From positions 34,939,191-35,003,190 of the forward strand of contig NC_035161.2 in the NCBI RefSeq assembly GCF_001659605.2: DNA of 64,000 bases, in the 5' to 3' direction. The position numbers and the translations under genes were made by a program. The notes under the pieces were generated by a model, which was not told the DNA's origin, ran no database searches, and was given only the letters and a program-made list of their open reading frames with translations. This DNA is from Manihot esculenta. Lineage: Eukaryota > Streptophyta > Magnoliopsida > Malpighiales > Euphorbiaceae. Of this stretch, positions 39,838 to 51,947 are shown in pieces. The first letter of the stretch is position 1. Every line of letters begins with the position of its first letter.

Positions 39838-41356
39838 TCACTGTTCTTGTTTTAGCCTTTTGGGGATAAAGGCATCAGTTAGAGCAGATTCAGAGATAAA
39901 AGAAGCCATCAAAAGACGCACAGCCTGTAATATGAAACATGTTAGCAAGCGACCAACAACAGGAATAGGTAGATCTTTATAGCAGAGTTATCACAATATA
40001 TTATGGGTAACCATACTACCAGAAATTGCAGAGCTCATATTCTTTTGTAAACTTCCTATGCTAGCACTCCATTCTACTAAATAATCAAATTGAAGAGAAT
40101 TCAGTTTGGAAAGTTTTGAAACCCTATCAGAAATTCAAACTACATTTGCTTGTACCAAGAAGGCCGGAACATCCACTGATCAAAGTAATTACAGGTTAAC
40201 AATAATGAACAAATATGAATTATGAACAACTACAAATTCTTGATTGGGGTAGGGTTGTAGAGGGGGTTTCTTGCCAGTGCTCTTGGTACTTCCAGGAGAA
40301 AAAAGAAAACGAATATCTCATGAGACCTGGCTGAAAATTTTTTCTCAACTTCTTAATATATGCAACAAACTAGCAACATCTGCAGTGCAAGTACCCAGAA
40401 TTAAGTTATGTATTTGTTGCCAAATTAATGGCTTTTTATATCATTCAAGATATCTAATTGCTTAATTGAGGTGTGGCTGAATTGAATGACAAGAAATCTT
40501 CATGAAAGAAAATAAACAAATATTTCTAAAACAGTGCTAGCTAACATGACCAGAAGATCGAATAATAACAGGGTTGATACTCAAATTTTATGGTAGAACA
40601 TACCTCTTCATTGCCCATATGCAAATGTGCTCCTCAATATCACTGAAAGGTACCTTCAATCTGTTCAAAATAGACAAACCTGAGACAGGGGATATGGGTG
40701 TTACTCTCAGATCGCCGGTTACTGTGAACATTGCAGGTTTCAACACAAATCCTCCATTGCTTGTAGCTTCCTTGTAAGCTGGTGCTTTAGGATCAATCAT
40801 GGTTAAAGTAGTAAATGTCTTGCCAGTTGGTTTATGACTATAAATATAAGAAGGATCATCTCTCGACCAATAGTACTGCTCTTCCTCCAAACCAAGTAGC
40901 TGGTTCTTGTAGGCAAAACCAGATGCCACCTTGGGACTAAGTAGAGACTCTTTGTGGTCATTTGACTTGAAGTATTTCTCAGTATCAAGTTCCTCTACGC
41001 TATCATATAGATGAGTTATGCATCCTTTGGAATGATAAGCACGCAACCCGAGTGGAAAAGCAAGGAAGCTGAAAGAGCAAATCAACAAAATCTTCCCCCG
41101 CTTCCGCAAAACATACAATCTTCTGGGATTTGCTAAGCAAGAGCCTCACACAAATTTTCGTATTTCCGTCAGTTACATGTTCTCCTATCTTCTGTTCACG
41201 GAAGCACCCTCCACCTAAATTTTCCTTCCTTGATTCAGGCACTTGTTTTTGCTTCAAAAGAATTTCTGTCAAAGGTGTCTTTGATTCCAGGGAGCCCTTC
41301 AGCAGATTCAAAACCTGCTACAGTAAACCAGACCGTAAATTGACCCTTGTAACAGA

Positions 41357-41393
<37 letters not shown>

Positions 41394-42028
41394 CCTGTCG
41401 CAGCTTATCAATTTGTTAGTAATTACCTCTTGTAATCCAACATCAAATGTCCTTTCTTGTATAGTGTCTAGATCCATGATTCCAAGCTTGGCTAGCAGAG
41501 AGAAGCTAGCTGCAGTTGATGCAGGCATCAACTCTAATTCATCACTTATTATAGGTCGGGTGAGTCCTCGAACAAACACCCCTCCATCTAGAGGAACAGC
41601 AAATGTATTCTTTGACTCATTTGCTTTCCACAATCACAACGGCTATATTTTTTATGACTAAACTTGTGCTTAGATGTCAAACATCCTAGGTCCCCGCAAT
41701 AAAAGTAGCTTACAGGCGTGGTCCCGGTGTCAATGTTCAATTTCAGGTACCTGCAGTGATTTGCAGCCCCATTCCGAGGATGTTGAAGCATTTCCTTGCA
41801 TGAACTAGTCCTGAAACGCCCGATATCGAGATTTTTAACACTTGCATACAAGTTGTTCATGCAACCAAGGGTTGGAAGTTGACTATGTGTGAGCTTAATG
41901 ATTGTTCCCATGGGCATTGTCAAAAAACTGAGAAGTACATCGATAAAATCTGAATCCAATTCAGAAAGTATTACTCTGTTTTTCTCCTTGTCTATCACTG
42001 CCTTCAACTTAATAGATTGGCTCCCCAT
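39838..42028 (-). pseudogene. DUF674 family gene with three frame breaks
   Basis: The protein starts MGSQSIKLKAVIDKEKNRVI at 42028 and follows the DUF674 pattern, with a duplicated domain of LPLGTI-like repeats and CDCGK zinc-type residues. An intron at 41426-41315 (GT-AG) holds an ATA microsatellite. A last exon near 39908-39838 encodes AVRLLMASFISESALTDAF and then stops. The frame breaks near 41615 (after CDCGKQM, homology resumes one frame over at NESKNTFAVPLDGG), near 41070 (GEDFVDLLF continues as SFLAFPLGLRAY in another frame, at a TTT run) and near 40620 (EEHICI before GNEE). DUF674 proteins are plant-specific and of unknown function. Three breaks argue for a pseudogene. Homopolymer assembly error is a possible alternative for at least one. 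Confidence 0.75.
41356..41392. repeat. (ATA)n microsatellite in the DUF674 intron
   Basis: About 12 perfect ATA/TAA units lie within the intron separating the two domain repeats of the DUF674 gene. They read as TTA repeats on the gene strand. Confidence 0.9.
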
Positions 42029-44322
42029 TCTTGTTTAGATGGTCCAAGGAAGCCCACAAAATCTGTTGAAGCATAACAGAAGTTCAAAAAGAAAAAGGGA
42101 AGGTAATAAACAAATATTTATGGTTTATATCAAAATGATGTTTTATATAGCATGCTTCATGGAGCAAAAGCAAAGAAACGTTAAATATCCATTACTTTAC
42201 TTCCATTCACATTCATTCTTGTTTCCTTTGATTGAATGCATAGTGAGAAGTCCAAGTGATCATTACTCATCTGTTAAAAAAATGTGCTCTTTCATTTAAG
42301 CATTCTAACAAATGCCATTAAAACATACAAGTCAGTGATCCAATGGCTGTATAATAGAAGCGAAGGGTAGGGTTCGATCCCCAATCCTCAACCCCATCAA
42401 TATATATATATAAGCACAAAAATCCTAGATTAACATGAAATCCGGAGAATTTGGTCTCTTTCTGCTTAAGCTTTTCAGTAAGATTTGAGCATTTCCATTG
42501 CAAGTGCGGAAATGAAAGTTACCTTAGCATAAAATTGTTGTTGAAATCCACCAACGAACAGTCCAAAGTAAGGTTAGGTGGTGAAGAATGATTGATTTGA
42601 GAAGAGAGAACGGAAGCAGTGGATTTCCAATAAGTGCATTAAAGGAACTCCTTAACTGAGAGTTAATCTGCATGCTTAAACTTCCAAGGTTGACTCAGGT
42701 CTTAAGTGGAAAAGATAAATCACTAGTGGAAGGGACCGCCTGATATGAGAATCAACGGTTAGAGATGCACAGTAGACCAGAACCAAAAAATATATACATA
42801 TATATATAAATGAAAGGTGAAAATAGACGCGAGAGTTCGAGTAAAAAATTAGAAAAAAAAAAAAACCGTAGAAAATATTTTTTCAAACACAATTTATTTT
42901 CTAAATAAATGGGATCTTAAAAATTTAAGTATTTTTAATATAGAATATAAATTTTATTTTTTTTCTCAATTTCTTTTCAACTAAATATAAAATAACGGAA
43001 AATAAATTTATATTCCTTTATCATTTTACTTCCCCACACAGTGAGGAAGCCCTGAACACTCATTATTTCATGGTTCTGGGCTTTGAGTTTTCTTGTATTT
43101 TGTGAAGTTACGATGCCTAACTTAACATTGCTATGTTTCGGTAGATGACTTTTCTTATTTGTTAATCTAAAAAATTTGAGTTCATTCATTATAGATAAAA
43201 AAAATTAATTAAAGTAGATTATTGTGAAATTATTAATTAAAAAAAAGGTTAAACGTAATGTTATGAACTTTAATACTATTGAAAAGGTTTTTTTTTTTTT
43301 TAAACTTTTAACACTTTATTTTTTTAGTTTAAGTGTTATTGGATATATTTGTAATAAACATTTTTATTAAAAAGTTTAATTTTAACTTATAAACTGTAAA
43401 AATAAGTTTATCTTCGTAATTATAACATTTTATGACTTAATTAATTCAATATATAAGTTTAGAAAAATTAGAGATGACCAACTTTTTATTTTATATTTAT
43501 AATTTTATAAATTAATTTGACTAAATTAGTTATTATATTTGTATTATTTAATTTTAAACTTTCATAATATATATTATTAAATAAAATTTTTAATAATAAA
43601 TATATTTATAAATATTTATTACTAAACATATCAAATTTTATCAGTAACCTATAAGCATTTCCATAGAAACATTATTATTTCAAATTTTAAATGCTTCTAA
43701 ATACCTTATAAACTAATTTTTATCATTTAAAAAAAACTAATTTTTATAAAATAAGCTAATCAGTCTCATAATATGATGTTTTTTACAAAAAGCTTTGTAC
43801 CATTAATTAAATAATTTATTTTTTAATAAAAATAATATATCATAAATTAATTAATAAATCATTATTACAGCTGAGAGTAAAAATCATGAGATAAAATATT
43901 TTACAATTCAGTTATTATAGAACGATTCACTAAGAAATCAGAGCTAAAAATTGAGAAGTACGGAGATGATTCTTTTCATGAAATAGAAAAACCCGTAAAC
44001 CAAAACTTCCACCGTCAAGCTTCGTGTTAAACACGCTAACGCCGTGATCTACCACCAAGAAAAGAGAATCAAAGGCCAAAACGCATAGTTTTGAAATTTC
44101 ATTTTCTTTAAGCAAAAACATTTTCTTCCCTCCAAAATTTTCTTTACATCTGTTTCTCCTCTTCCTCACAGGTCTGTTCTTTTTCTTCTAGCAATCAAGG
44201 AATATTTTCTTCACTTCAACATAGATTATTCTGCTCTCCAAACCTCTATCGCTGATCAATGTCTTCCTCATACGCATAATGCACGCCCTCCCGCTCGCAC
44301 ACGCACACTCACAGACCGCTGC
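42029..44322. other. Intergenic DNA
   Basis: Upstream of the DUF674 relic lie probable old promoter/leader sequence, a SINE-like patch (about 42330-42415) and then AT-rich DNA. From about 43920 the composition shifts and leads into the promoter of the RING/TRAF-type gene. No other gene is recognised. Confidence 0.4.
42330..42415 (+). repeat. SINE-like / tRNA-like fragment
   Basis: An A-box-like stretch (GTCAGTGATCCAATGGCTG, starting at about 42331) is followed some 30 nt later by a B-box (GGGTTCGATCCCC, about 42370-42382), a C-rich segment and a TA-repeat tail. This is the order in tRNA-derived plant SINEs. No tRNA cloverleaf is evident. Confidence 0.35.
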
Positions 44323-44722
44323 TGTATCGATTCTTGGATTTTAAACTTTTTTTAAAAAGAAGTATATTATAGGCGAGTTTTACTGTGAGGCAATATGGGA
44401 GATTATGGTTTGCGATTGCACAGCGTTGCTTTTATTTTTCTTTTCAATTTTTGTAGCTTTTCGTTTTCTTTTTTTTTTTTTTTAATTTCTTTGTTATTAT
44501 TGTAAGAGCTCAGTTCTACAATAATTATTTTAAGAACTCGCAAACTCGTTTATGTATCGTTTCTTGGATTTTAAACCCTGAAGCTCCTACATTTTCTTCT
44601 ATAATAAAAGTATCTTAAGGTGTGTTATACTGTGAGGCAATATGGGAGTTTATGGTTTGCGATTGCATAGCGTTGCTTTTCTTTGTCTTTTTAATTTCCT
44701 TTGTTATTATTGTAAGAACTCG
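44323..44722 (+). repeat. Imperfect tandem duplication in the leader of the RING gene
   Basis: Two copies (about 44323-44511 and 44553-44722) share TTCTTGGATTTTAAAC, TACTGTGAGGCAATATGGGA, TATGGTTTGCGATTGCA and TTGTTATTATTGTAAGA in the same order, offset by about 215-230 nt. Copies differ by indels and a poly-T run in the first. The repeat lies 350-750 nt before the start codon, in what is probably the 5' untranslated region or its intron. Confidence 0.85.
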
Positions 44723-45066
44723 TTTGGGTGCCGGTAAGATGGATGCGGGAATTGGAACTTAATCTGGGTTATAACCTACTTAGCTAGGTTATTTTACATG
44801 CAGTGAATGCAAATTTTATGGTAAATTATCTCTATATGTGCATATGTTTAAGCAAACATATATAGAAATACGAGTACTGCTTTATTGAAATCGTGAAGTT
44901 TATCCTTTCTCTTGAATGATTATTTGTGAATAAGCATAACCTAATTGAGATTTTGGAGAAATGAATTGTATGGTAACAATATGACATTTTCTAATTTATA
45001 TGATCTGCACTGTTAGGTTGCACAGAATTAATGCTTAATTTGAGTTGAAGCAAATTCTATTGCACC

Positions 45067-47419
45067 ATGGGGTTTGATAATGAGTGCATACTGAATATAC
45101 GATCTCTGGCTAGGGAATTTTTCTGCCCTGTGTGTCGTCAGCTAGTCTATCCAAATGAAGCATTACAGTCCTCATGCACCCACCTATACTGTAAGCCATG
45201 TTTAACATATATTGCGAGCACTACCCGGACCTGCCCGTATGATGGCTACTTGGTGACTCAAGCAGATTCCAAGGTTCTCTATTCCTGATCCTTTAGATGG
45301 CGTCAAATGTGCTTATATGATTATTTTTTGTTTACTTTACTTCCTGATACACCGTTTTTTGGCAACTGCTAAATGCAGTCTCTTATTAGATCAAACAAAG
45401 CTCTTGCTGAAACCATTGGCCGGATAACAGTTCATTGTCTATACCATAGGAGTGGATGCACGTGGCAGGGTCCTTTATCTGAGTGTACTTATCATTGTTT
45501 TGGATGTGCCTTTGGTTATTATCCTGTTGTGTGTAATTGGTGTGGAATCTTAATAGTTCACCGTCAAGCGCAGGAACATGCACAAAATTGTCCTGTGAGT
45601 CTGAGAAGGATTTTTATTTTTTGAACTGGCATTTCCATCTGTGGTTGCATCCTTGGTTGATTAGTTTTATTTGTATTTTCAATGACAGTGTGCTGTTTGG
45701 GATACTACAGCCCGAGGGACATCACCTGTTGATGATCGGAACCAGGCTCAGACATCTCAATATTATCAAACCGCAGCATCCTCATTGCCTGGACAAGGTC
45801 TAAATCAGAAAGCTTACCAAGCTGCACAGCACCAGACTGCAGTGCAGGCCACTGTGCCCACAGCAGAACTGTGGTATCAACAGCAGCAACAATATCAACA
45901 GTACGACCAGCGGTATCCAAGATATGCTTATCAGCAATACTACCCTTATCAACAGCAAGCAGTTCCATATTATCAACAACCTCAGCTTTATCTGCAGTCT
46001 GAGGTTCCTCAACCCCACATTCAACCTCAGTCTCTGCTGCAAACACAATGGCTATATCCCCCACAAGCCCAAGTTCACACAGAGGCTCGTTCTCAGCTTC
46101 ACCCTCAGTATCCTTTTCCTCAACCTCAACATTATTCACAAGGCCTTCCTCAAACACATGCTCAGCATACTGCGCAGCCACTTCCACAACCCTTCACTTC
46201 TCAGCCAAACCCGCCATTGAACCATCATCTCCAGCCTCAGCTACAGCATTCACTGGCCCTTGCAGTAACAGGCCATATCTCTTATCCCCAACCAAACCCT
46301 CAACAGCAAATGCCGCTGGGAGGTCCACAACATCCTGCACAGTTTTATCCTCAAGGTGGGCATCAACCACAATCACATCTTGTCCGAATGCAGGGTAAGT
46401 TCCCTCAACAACCTCCCCTCTTGCATCCATCGCAATCTCATGGTGCAAATCAAAACCCTCAAAAACCTGGTTTGCTACCTTCATCTGGTCAAGTTCCTAG
46501 TGCTCCTCCAGCAGAACAGCAGCCAGTGCATTCCCATGCTCGCCAACCTGGACTTCCTCATCAACGTCCTCTTATGCAATCAATTCAGCAACAAGTTCAT
46601 GAGCAGTGTGTGCAGCAGCAGCCATTTTCTGGACCAGTGCCGAGTTCAGATCAGAATCAGGTGCTTCAGCAAGGTGCTTACATACAGCAACAACAGCATG
46701 TGCATTCTCAAATACATGCCCAGGGGCCATCCTCATCATTTCAGCAACCTTTTAGTGCCTATCCATTGCCTCAACATGATGCTGTATTACCACATGGCAC
46801 ACACCCCTATCAAGCCCATAGTCATGGAGGAAAGCCAATGGTGCCACCTGCTGGAGTGTTAACTCAGCCACATTCATACTCATCTGCCAGCATGCAGGTA
46901 ACGGCAATGGAGGTTGGTGCAGGCCAATCAGGAAATGCACCAAGTATCAACAACCAAGATCAATTGTCTTCTGAGCAACAGTCTGGGCCTACTTCAAGAC
47001 AAACGTGTGAGGGACAAGGGGATCATACTATTGAGAAAAGTTCAGTAACTGAGTCCACTCATAAAAATGTCACAAGTGATGCTAGTGATTTGGATGTTGC
47101 TTCTAGTGTTGGAGCTGATGCCGGTGAGGTAAAAACTGTAAACTCTGGAAACACTTTGAAGCCAGTGGATGATGACAATAAACCCATGGGTGATGTTAAG
47201 AATATTTCAGAATCTCTTGGCGCCGGGAATGAAGAGTATTTGATTAAGCAGGTGAAGAAAGAGCCAGAAGAGACCAGTGGTGACCAAAGAGATGTTTTTA
47301 ATATTGATCATAAAAGAGTTGAAGATTCTGTGTCAGAAGACGAGGAAATGAAGGATGGGCCTCTGTTGAATTCTCCTCAATTGGAGGAAGGTGAAATCCT
47401 TGAAGACCATAATATGTAA
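45067..47419 (+). CDS. RING / TRAF-type zinc finger protein with Gln/Pro-rich tail
   Basis: Three exons (45067-45273, 45379-45594, 45689-47419) give 717 residues. Residues 20-59 form a RING finger (C20, C23, C37, H39, C42, C45, C56, D59). The final ligand is Asp, as in TRAF RING domains. Residues 78-141 carry Cys/His pairs of a TRAF-type zinc finger (CLYHRSGCTWQG through HAQNCP). Residues about 150-470 are a low-complexity Gln/Pro/His/Tyr-rich region. The last 100 residues are acidic and contain KQVKKEPEETS and SEDEEMKDG. RING plus TRAF-type fingers suggest a ubiquitin ligase. The Gln/Pro tail suggests phase separation or transcription-linked roles, but this is inference. The start Met is preceded by a long, partly duplicated leader. 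Confidence 0.88.
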
Positions 47420-47730
47420 TTGCGTGACAGGAATATGACTTCTCAACATCCTGGAGGCTTTCCTCTGCATGATGAACTTTTTTCATAATAGACTTTTTCA
47501 ATCGGCCCATCTTTTTACGCTCGAAGCAGACAACAAAAGGACCGAAAGTGCAGCGGAAAGGTTTACTCAGTCCTCTTTTTTGGATGTAGTGAGATCATGC
47601 TCAAATGTACAGATGTAAGTAACGATTCTTTGCTCATTGGCATTGATATTCTTGAATTTTACTTTGTCAATAGGATACTGCTTTTTACTCCAAAATATTC
47701 TGTAGTTGAAACTATGTTAAGATGGTCTTT

Positions 47731-47883
47731 TTGATTTGTTAGAAAACTTGAAATGCTTAGAGAACTTATGCTTGTTGGAAGCTTTAGAGGCATAGAGAAC
47801 ACTTTGTGATTGTTGGAAAGTTGAGAGGCTCAGAGAATTCTTCATGATTGTTGGAAACTGAGAGGATTAGAGAACTTTAAGAC
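47731..47883. repeat. Degenerate tandem repeat, about 38 bp x 4
   Basis: Four diverged units, each built on GATTGTTGGAAA...GAGAGG.T.AGAGAA, follow one another just downstream of the RING gene. Similarity is highest between the third and fourth units. No coding potential is seen. Confidence 0.75.
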
Positions 47884-48242
47884 TTTGTTTAGTTTCGGAA
47901 ACCGATCCTTGTTTTCCAAAAGATTATCCTAAGAAAATTGCAAAGTGGAATTTGGTGCTTAGTTGTAATTTGTAAATGTTCTCCAAATTTTCTAAATTTT
48001 AAGCTAACCATGGGACACATGTTTGGATAGTTTTTGAACTAAGCAGGGTTAAAAGTTTCCTTTGAGAAGGTTCTGCTTTCTTTTCCAATGACTTGAATTT
48101 GGGTTCAATTTGTATTTTGTTCATCATTTTCTTGAAGGCTTTTGCTCCTCTTCTCCTGCTTATCTCTTAGTAACCAGTCAGAGTTTCTCGGAATGATTTA
48201 GCTTCAAATTAATTTTGAATTGTTTTGCCTTTATCATGACTC

Positions 48243-49090
48243 AAGTATGGTTGTCAAAAGCCTGACTGATCAGTCGGGTCGGTTTAATTGAAAATCCAAT
48301 TTTAGTCCGATTCGATTTGTTTATAAATTCTTAATTTCAGAGAATAGATTTCAATTGGGTGTTAACTGACTGGTTAACCAACAAACTTTCAAACCGTCTT
48401 GTTTAAATTAGATTTTTTAAACCGAAGCGATTACTTTTAACAAAATATAATTGCTAATGTTTGCAACAAGGATCCAACCCTGTAATACCAACATAAAATT
48501 CTATCAGTTCAACCATTAAGGATACCAAGCTTGCTGTTATCTTTCCACAACTAAGGAATATGTAAAAATGACATTAATATAAGTAATTATTAACATATAG
48601 TAACCGATTATTTATAAAAAAAAAAAAAAAAAAAAACTTTTTAAAGTGCAATTTAAAAAATTAATAGCATATAATAATTTATTTTATTAAAATAAATTAT
48701 GATATATTTTTATTTTACTATCTTTTATAAAATAAAAAATACATAAATTTTTTAGTTATTTTGTTATAAAATTTCAATACATTATTATTTATTTTTATTA
48801 GATATTATGAAATTTTCATTTTAAGTATTTTTAATTATATAAAATTGAATATTATTATTTGAAATTTTATACTATTTTTTAAAACATATCTGAAAATTTA
48901 AGTGAATTTATTTTAATAATTATTTATAAAATATATAAAGCAATAATTAAAATAAAAATATTATTATTAATATTATAATATTTATTTAACAATACTCTGA
49001 TTAAATTTCGTTTTAATCTAAGTAGACCTTAAATCTTTAATTCTTTCCAGTCACTGTTTTATTGACCGGACTGGATTTGAAAACATTAGA
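48243..49090. mobile_element. Possible non-autonomous DNA transposon
   Basis: The left end (TGGTTGTCAAAAGCC, then CAGTCGGGTCGG) and the reverse complement of the right end (TGTTTTCAAATCC, then AGTCCGG) are similar, as expected of imperfect terminal inverted repeats. The interior is AT-rich with no open frame. Sequences of this CCGG/CGGTTTAA-rich type are common dispersed plant repeats. No target duplication was established, so boundaries are approximate. Confidence 0.35.
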
Positions 49091-49702
49091 CACAAATAAT
49101 TTAAATAATTTGCTAAATTTGAAGTGAGGAAACGAGTGTACTAGTCTAATGAAATTCCTGAAGAGAGGGCCAACCTAAAAGATTTATTCAAAAGTAAGCC
49201 AAACAATATTGTGGACTCATACATGAATAATTAACTTGCATATGCGTTCAAATTTTTAGGTTTTTATGTGGCTGCAATTTTTATTTGTTCAGTTGTATAC
49301 TTGAGACGCAAAAAACTTTGTTCCTACTAACCACTGTATTGTGGTTGAGTATTGTGTATAGAGAGGATGGGCATTATGCCATTGTGGAACTGGTTTTTGA
49401 GATTTATTTGGTACACCTATTGATTGGATCATGTTTTTTTCTTTCACCTAATCTAGGGGTACTCTAGTTGGTTTAAATTGATACAGGAGGATGCATATCA
49501 TGATTTTATAATATTTAAATTTGTCTAAATCCCTTTTTTTTTTTTTTCGCTCTCTGAGCAGTCTTCCTCTACCATCCCGAGCAGGGAGGCCATCCTTCTC
49601 AAACCAACAAGTGAATTTGTCCTCTCCACTATCGTATTGAATGTAAATATTACGTTTATCTTTGTGTTTTTTATTTTAAATTTGAATTGTATAGAGAGAA
49701 TT

Positions 49703-51947
49703 TGTAATATTTTAAAAATAAAATAAAATAAAATATAAAAAAGAGAGAAAGAAGAAAAAAGATAAATTAAATTTTAATTTAGAGACACGTAACTCAATAC
49801 TAACCATTTAAATAAATTAATTTTATAAATTAAAAAAATTAAAAAAAAAAGAAAGAAAAGAAAAGAGTAGAAGAGGCCATTTTCTTCGAAAAAAAAAGGA
49901 AGAGAATTCCATTCATCCATCTCCATCTTTTCCCTAAAAATTTTCTTTTCAATTCTACTCCATTTTCTTCCAATTTTCCACCTAATTTGCTAGCGCATCT
50001 CATCCAAGTCCGTTCCCTAGTTAAAAATTCAAGGTAAGAGGAAGAATAAGGAGAAAATTCAAGGTTGAGGGAGAGAGTAAATAGTAACCAAGGGTTTAAA
50101 AAATTAAAGGTACGTTAGGAGTTTTAATGTTGGAATGTTTATTATCATTTTTATGTGAATATTTATGAGAAATATTATATTAATATGATTTATTTGTTTA
50201 TTTTTTATGAAGAATAAATGAAAGTGAAGAGTGGAAACTCTAAAGGGAAAGAAAGGAAGATTAGAAAATTTTAAACTTTGTGGAAGCTTTTGGAAGGTTT
50301 AAGGTTTGTACTCAACTTTATTTGAATAAATTTAATAATTTGTTAATTAGATTTTATTTAAAAATTTTACTATCTTAGTAGAATTAGATCAAGTGAATAA
50401 TATTTTAGTTATATAGTATGATTAAAGTTTGAAGAAATAATAAATTTGATAAATAGGAAATTTTGAAATTAATATGTAATTTGAGCAAAACTCAAGTTAT
50501 GGATCAAGTGGATTGTCTCTACTTTTTTTTATAGAGATGTAATTTGGTTAAGATATAGTAATAACAATAATAAAAAAATTAATTATTAGTCTAAATAAGA
50601 AATATTATGTGAAACGTTGTAAATTAGTTAAGGTCGAAAGAAAGTTGTTGGATATAAATAAAAATTAAAAGAAAAAGAAAAATGAGACATGGTATATTGT
50701 GATAAATAATAAATAAATAAAATATTAGATTATAAAAAAATAATAATAAAAATAATAATAGTTAATTAATTAAGTATTAAATTATAAATTTATAATTTAT
50801 GTAATTGAATTAAATTAATAGATTTACATGATAATGTCTAAAATACAGTTATAATATGATAAAGTATTATAATTTGAATAATTGAAAATTACATTGTATT
50901 GAAAGTTTTTGTCCCCCTGTTTAAATGTATAAATTATTTAAAGTTTGGCCTTAGTAAGTTTGATGGGAATTGTGAGTTAGTTTAAGGGTGTGGCATGCCA
51001 TATACAGATCTGCAGTACTGCACTACAGTTACACTGATTTTTAGGATACAATGAGGTATCCTACAGTTATAGACTCGGCTTTTGAGCCATACAGTTATTT
51101 GACACTTTGTGCCCTACAGATACAGTTTCCTTATCTGACTTAACAGTCCCATTTAAATTTATAGGGGCAAAAAAAAAAAATAAATAAATAAAAATATTAA
51201 GAGAAAATAAAACTTTTTACACGACTGAAATTAAAATTTGTATATATGTGAAATAATAATATGATTTAGAATTGTTTCAAATTATTTGTTATATAGTTTA
51301 TTGTTATTTGTTTGATTTATTGTTGACAAATGAATTTTGATTTACATGATTTGTTTTATTTTAAAAAAAAAAGAAGTTGAGCACCACTAAGCAATTTGCT
51401 TAGCGCGTTTATTTTTTTTCGCGCCGGAATTTATTTTTCCTCGCACAGGTTGTAGATTCGAAGGAGTAGTAGATCAAGATCTATATCAACCCAGTTAGAG
51501 TTACATCATTAACTATATTGAGGTATATTTTATAAATATTATATAAAGTTAATTTTGGAAATATGGCATATACATAAGGTTTTAGAGATAAAATTGTATA
51601 TGGTTTAAATTAGATATATTTGAAGATTTTAATTTTGATGTAAATATGAGTTATTAGTATAAGTTTTTATATTGAGATTAATGAGATGGTTTATGAAATG
51701 TTTGATTTAAGTTGAATTTGTGTTGATGTTAAAAGAAGTATAGGGTTAAGGTTGAAGTATATAGAAGTGTGATATTACTATTCACAGGTGGAATTAATCC
51801 CATATTTCAGGGGAAACTCTACCCGATTTTCAGTTAAAAAAAAAGTCATGAATTACATTATATAAATTAAAGTAAAAATAAGAGAACTGTTATAAAATGT
51901 GATGTCTCCGGCTCGGTTAATTAAATAACCGGGTAGGGGGTGTTACA
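49703..51947 (+). mobile_element. Solo LTR of a Ty3/gypsy-type element
   Basis: The segment starts TGTAATATTT and ends GGGGGTGTTACA, giving TGTAA...TTACA ends. It is flanked on both sides by GAATT (49698-49702 and 51948-51952), a 5-bp target duplication. The end segment (GTCTCCGGCTCGG, then ACCGGGTAGGGGGTG) resembles LTR ends of chromovirus-type gypsy elements. At 2.2 kb with no coding frame, no primer site and no second copy, it fits a solo LTR left by LTR-LTR recombination. The family assignment is from memory of the end motif and is less certain than the boundary evidence. Strand is set by the GGTGTTACA end. Confidence 0.65.

Larger units (their letters stand above)
47420..49702. other. 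3' region of the RING gene and intergenic DNA with repeats
   Basis: The first 200-300 nt are probably the 3' untranslated region. A degenerate tandem repeat follows at 47731-47883 and a possible DNA transposon remnant at 48243-49090. The rest is AT-rich with no gene. Confidence 0.4.

Noticed and set aside
45705..46484. Long open frames on both strands over the Gln/Pro-rich exon of the RING gene
   Set aside because: CAA/CAG/CCT-rich DNA is naturally stop-poor in other frames; the amino acid content is a composition artefact.
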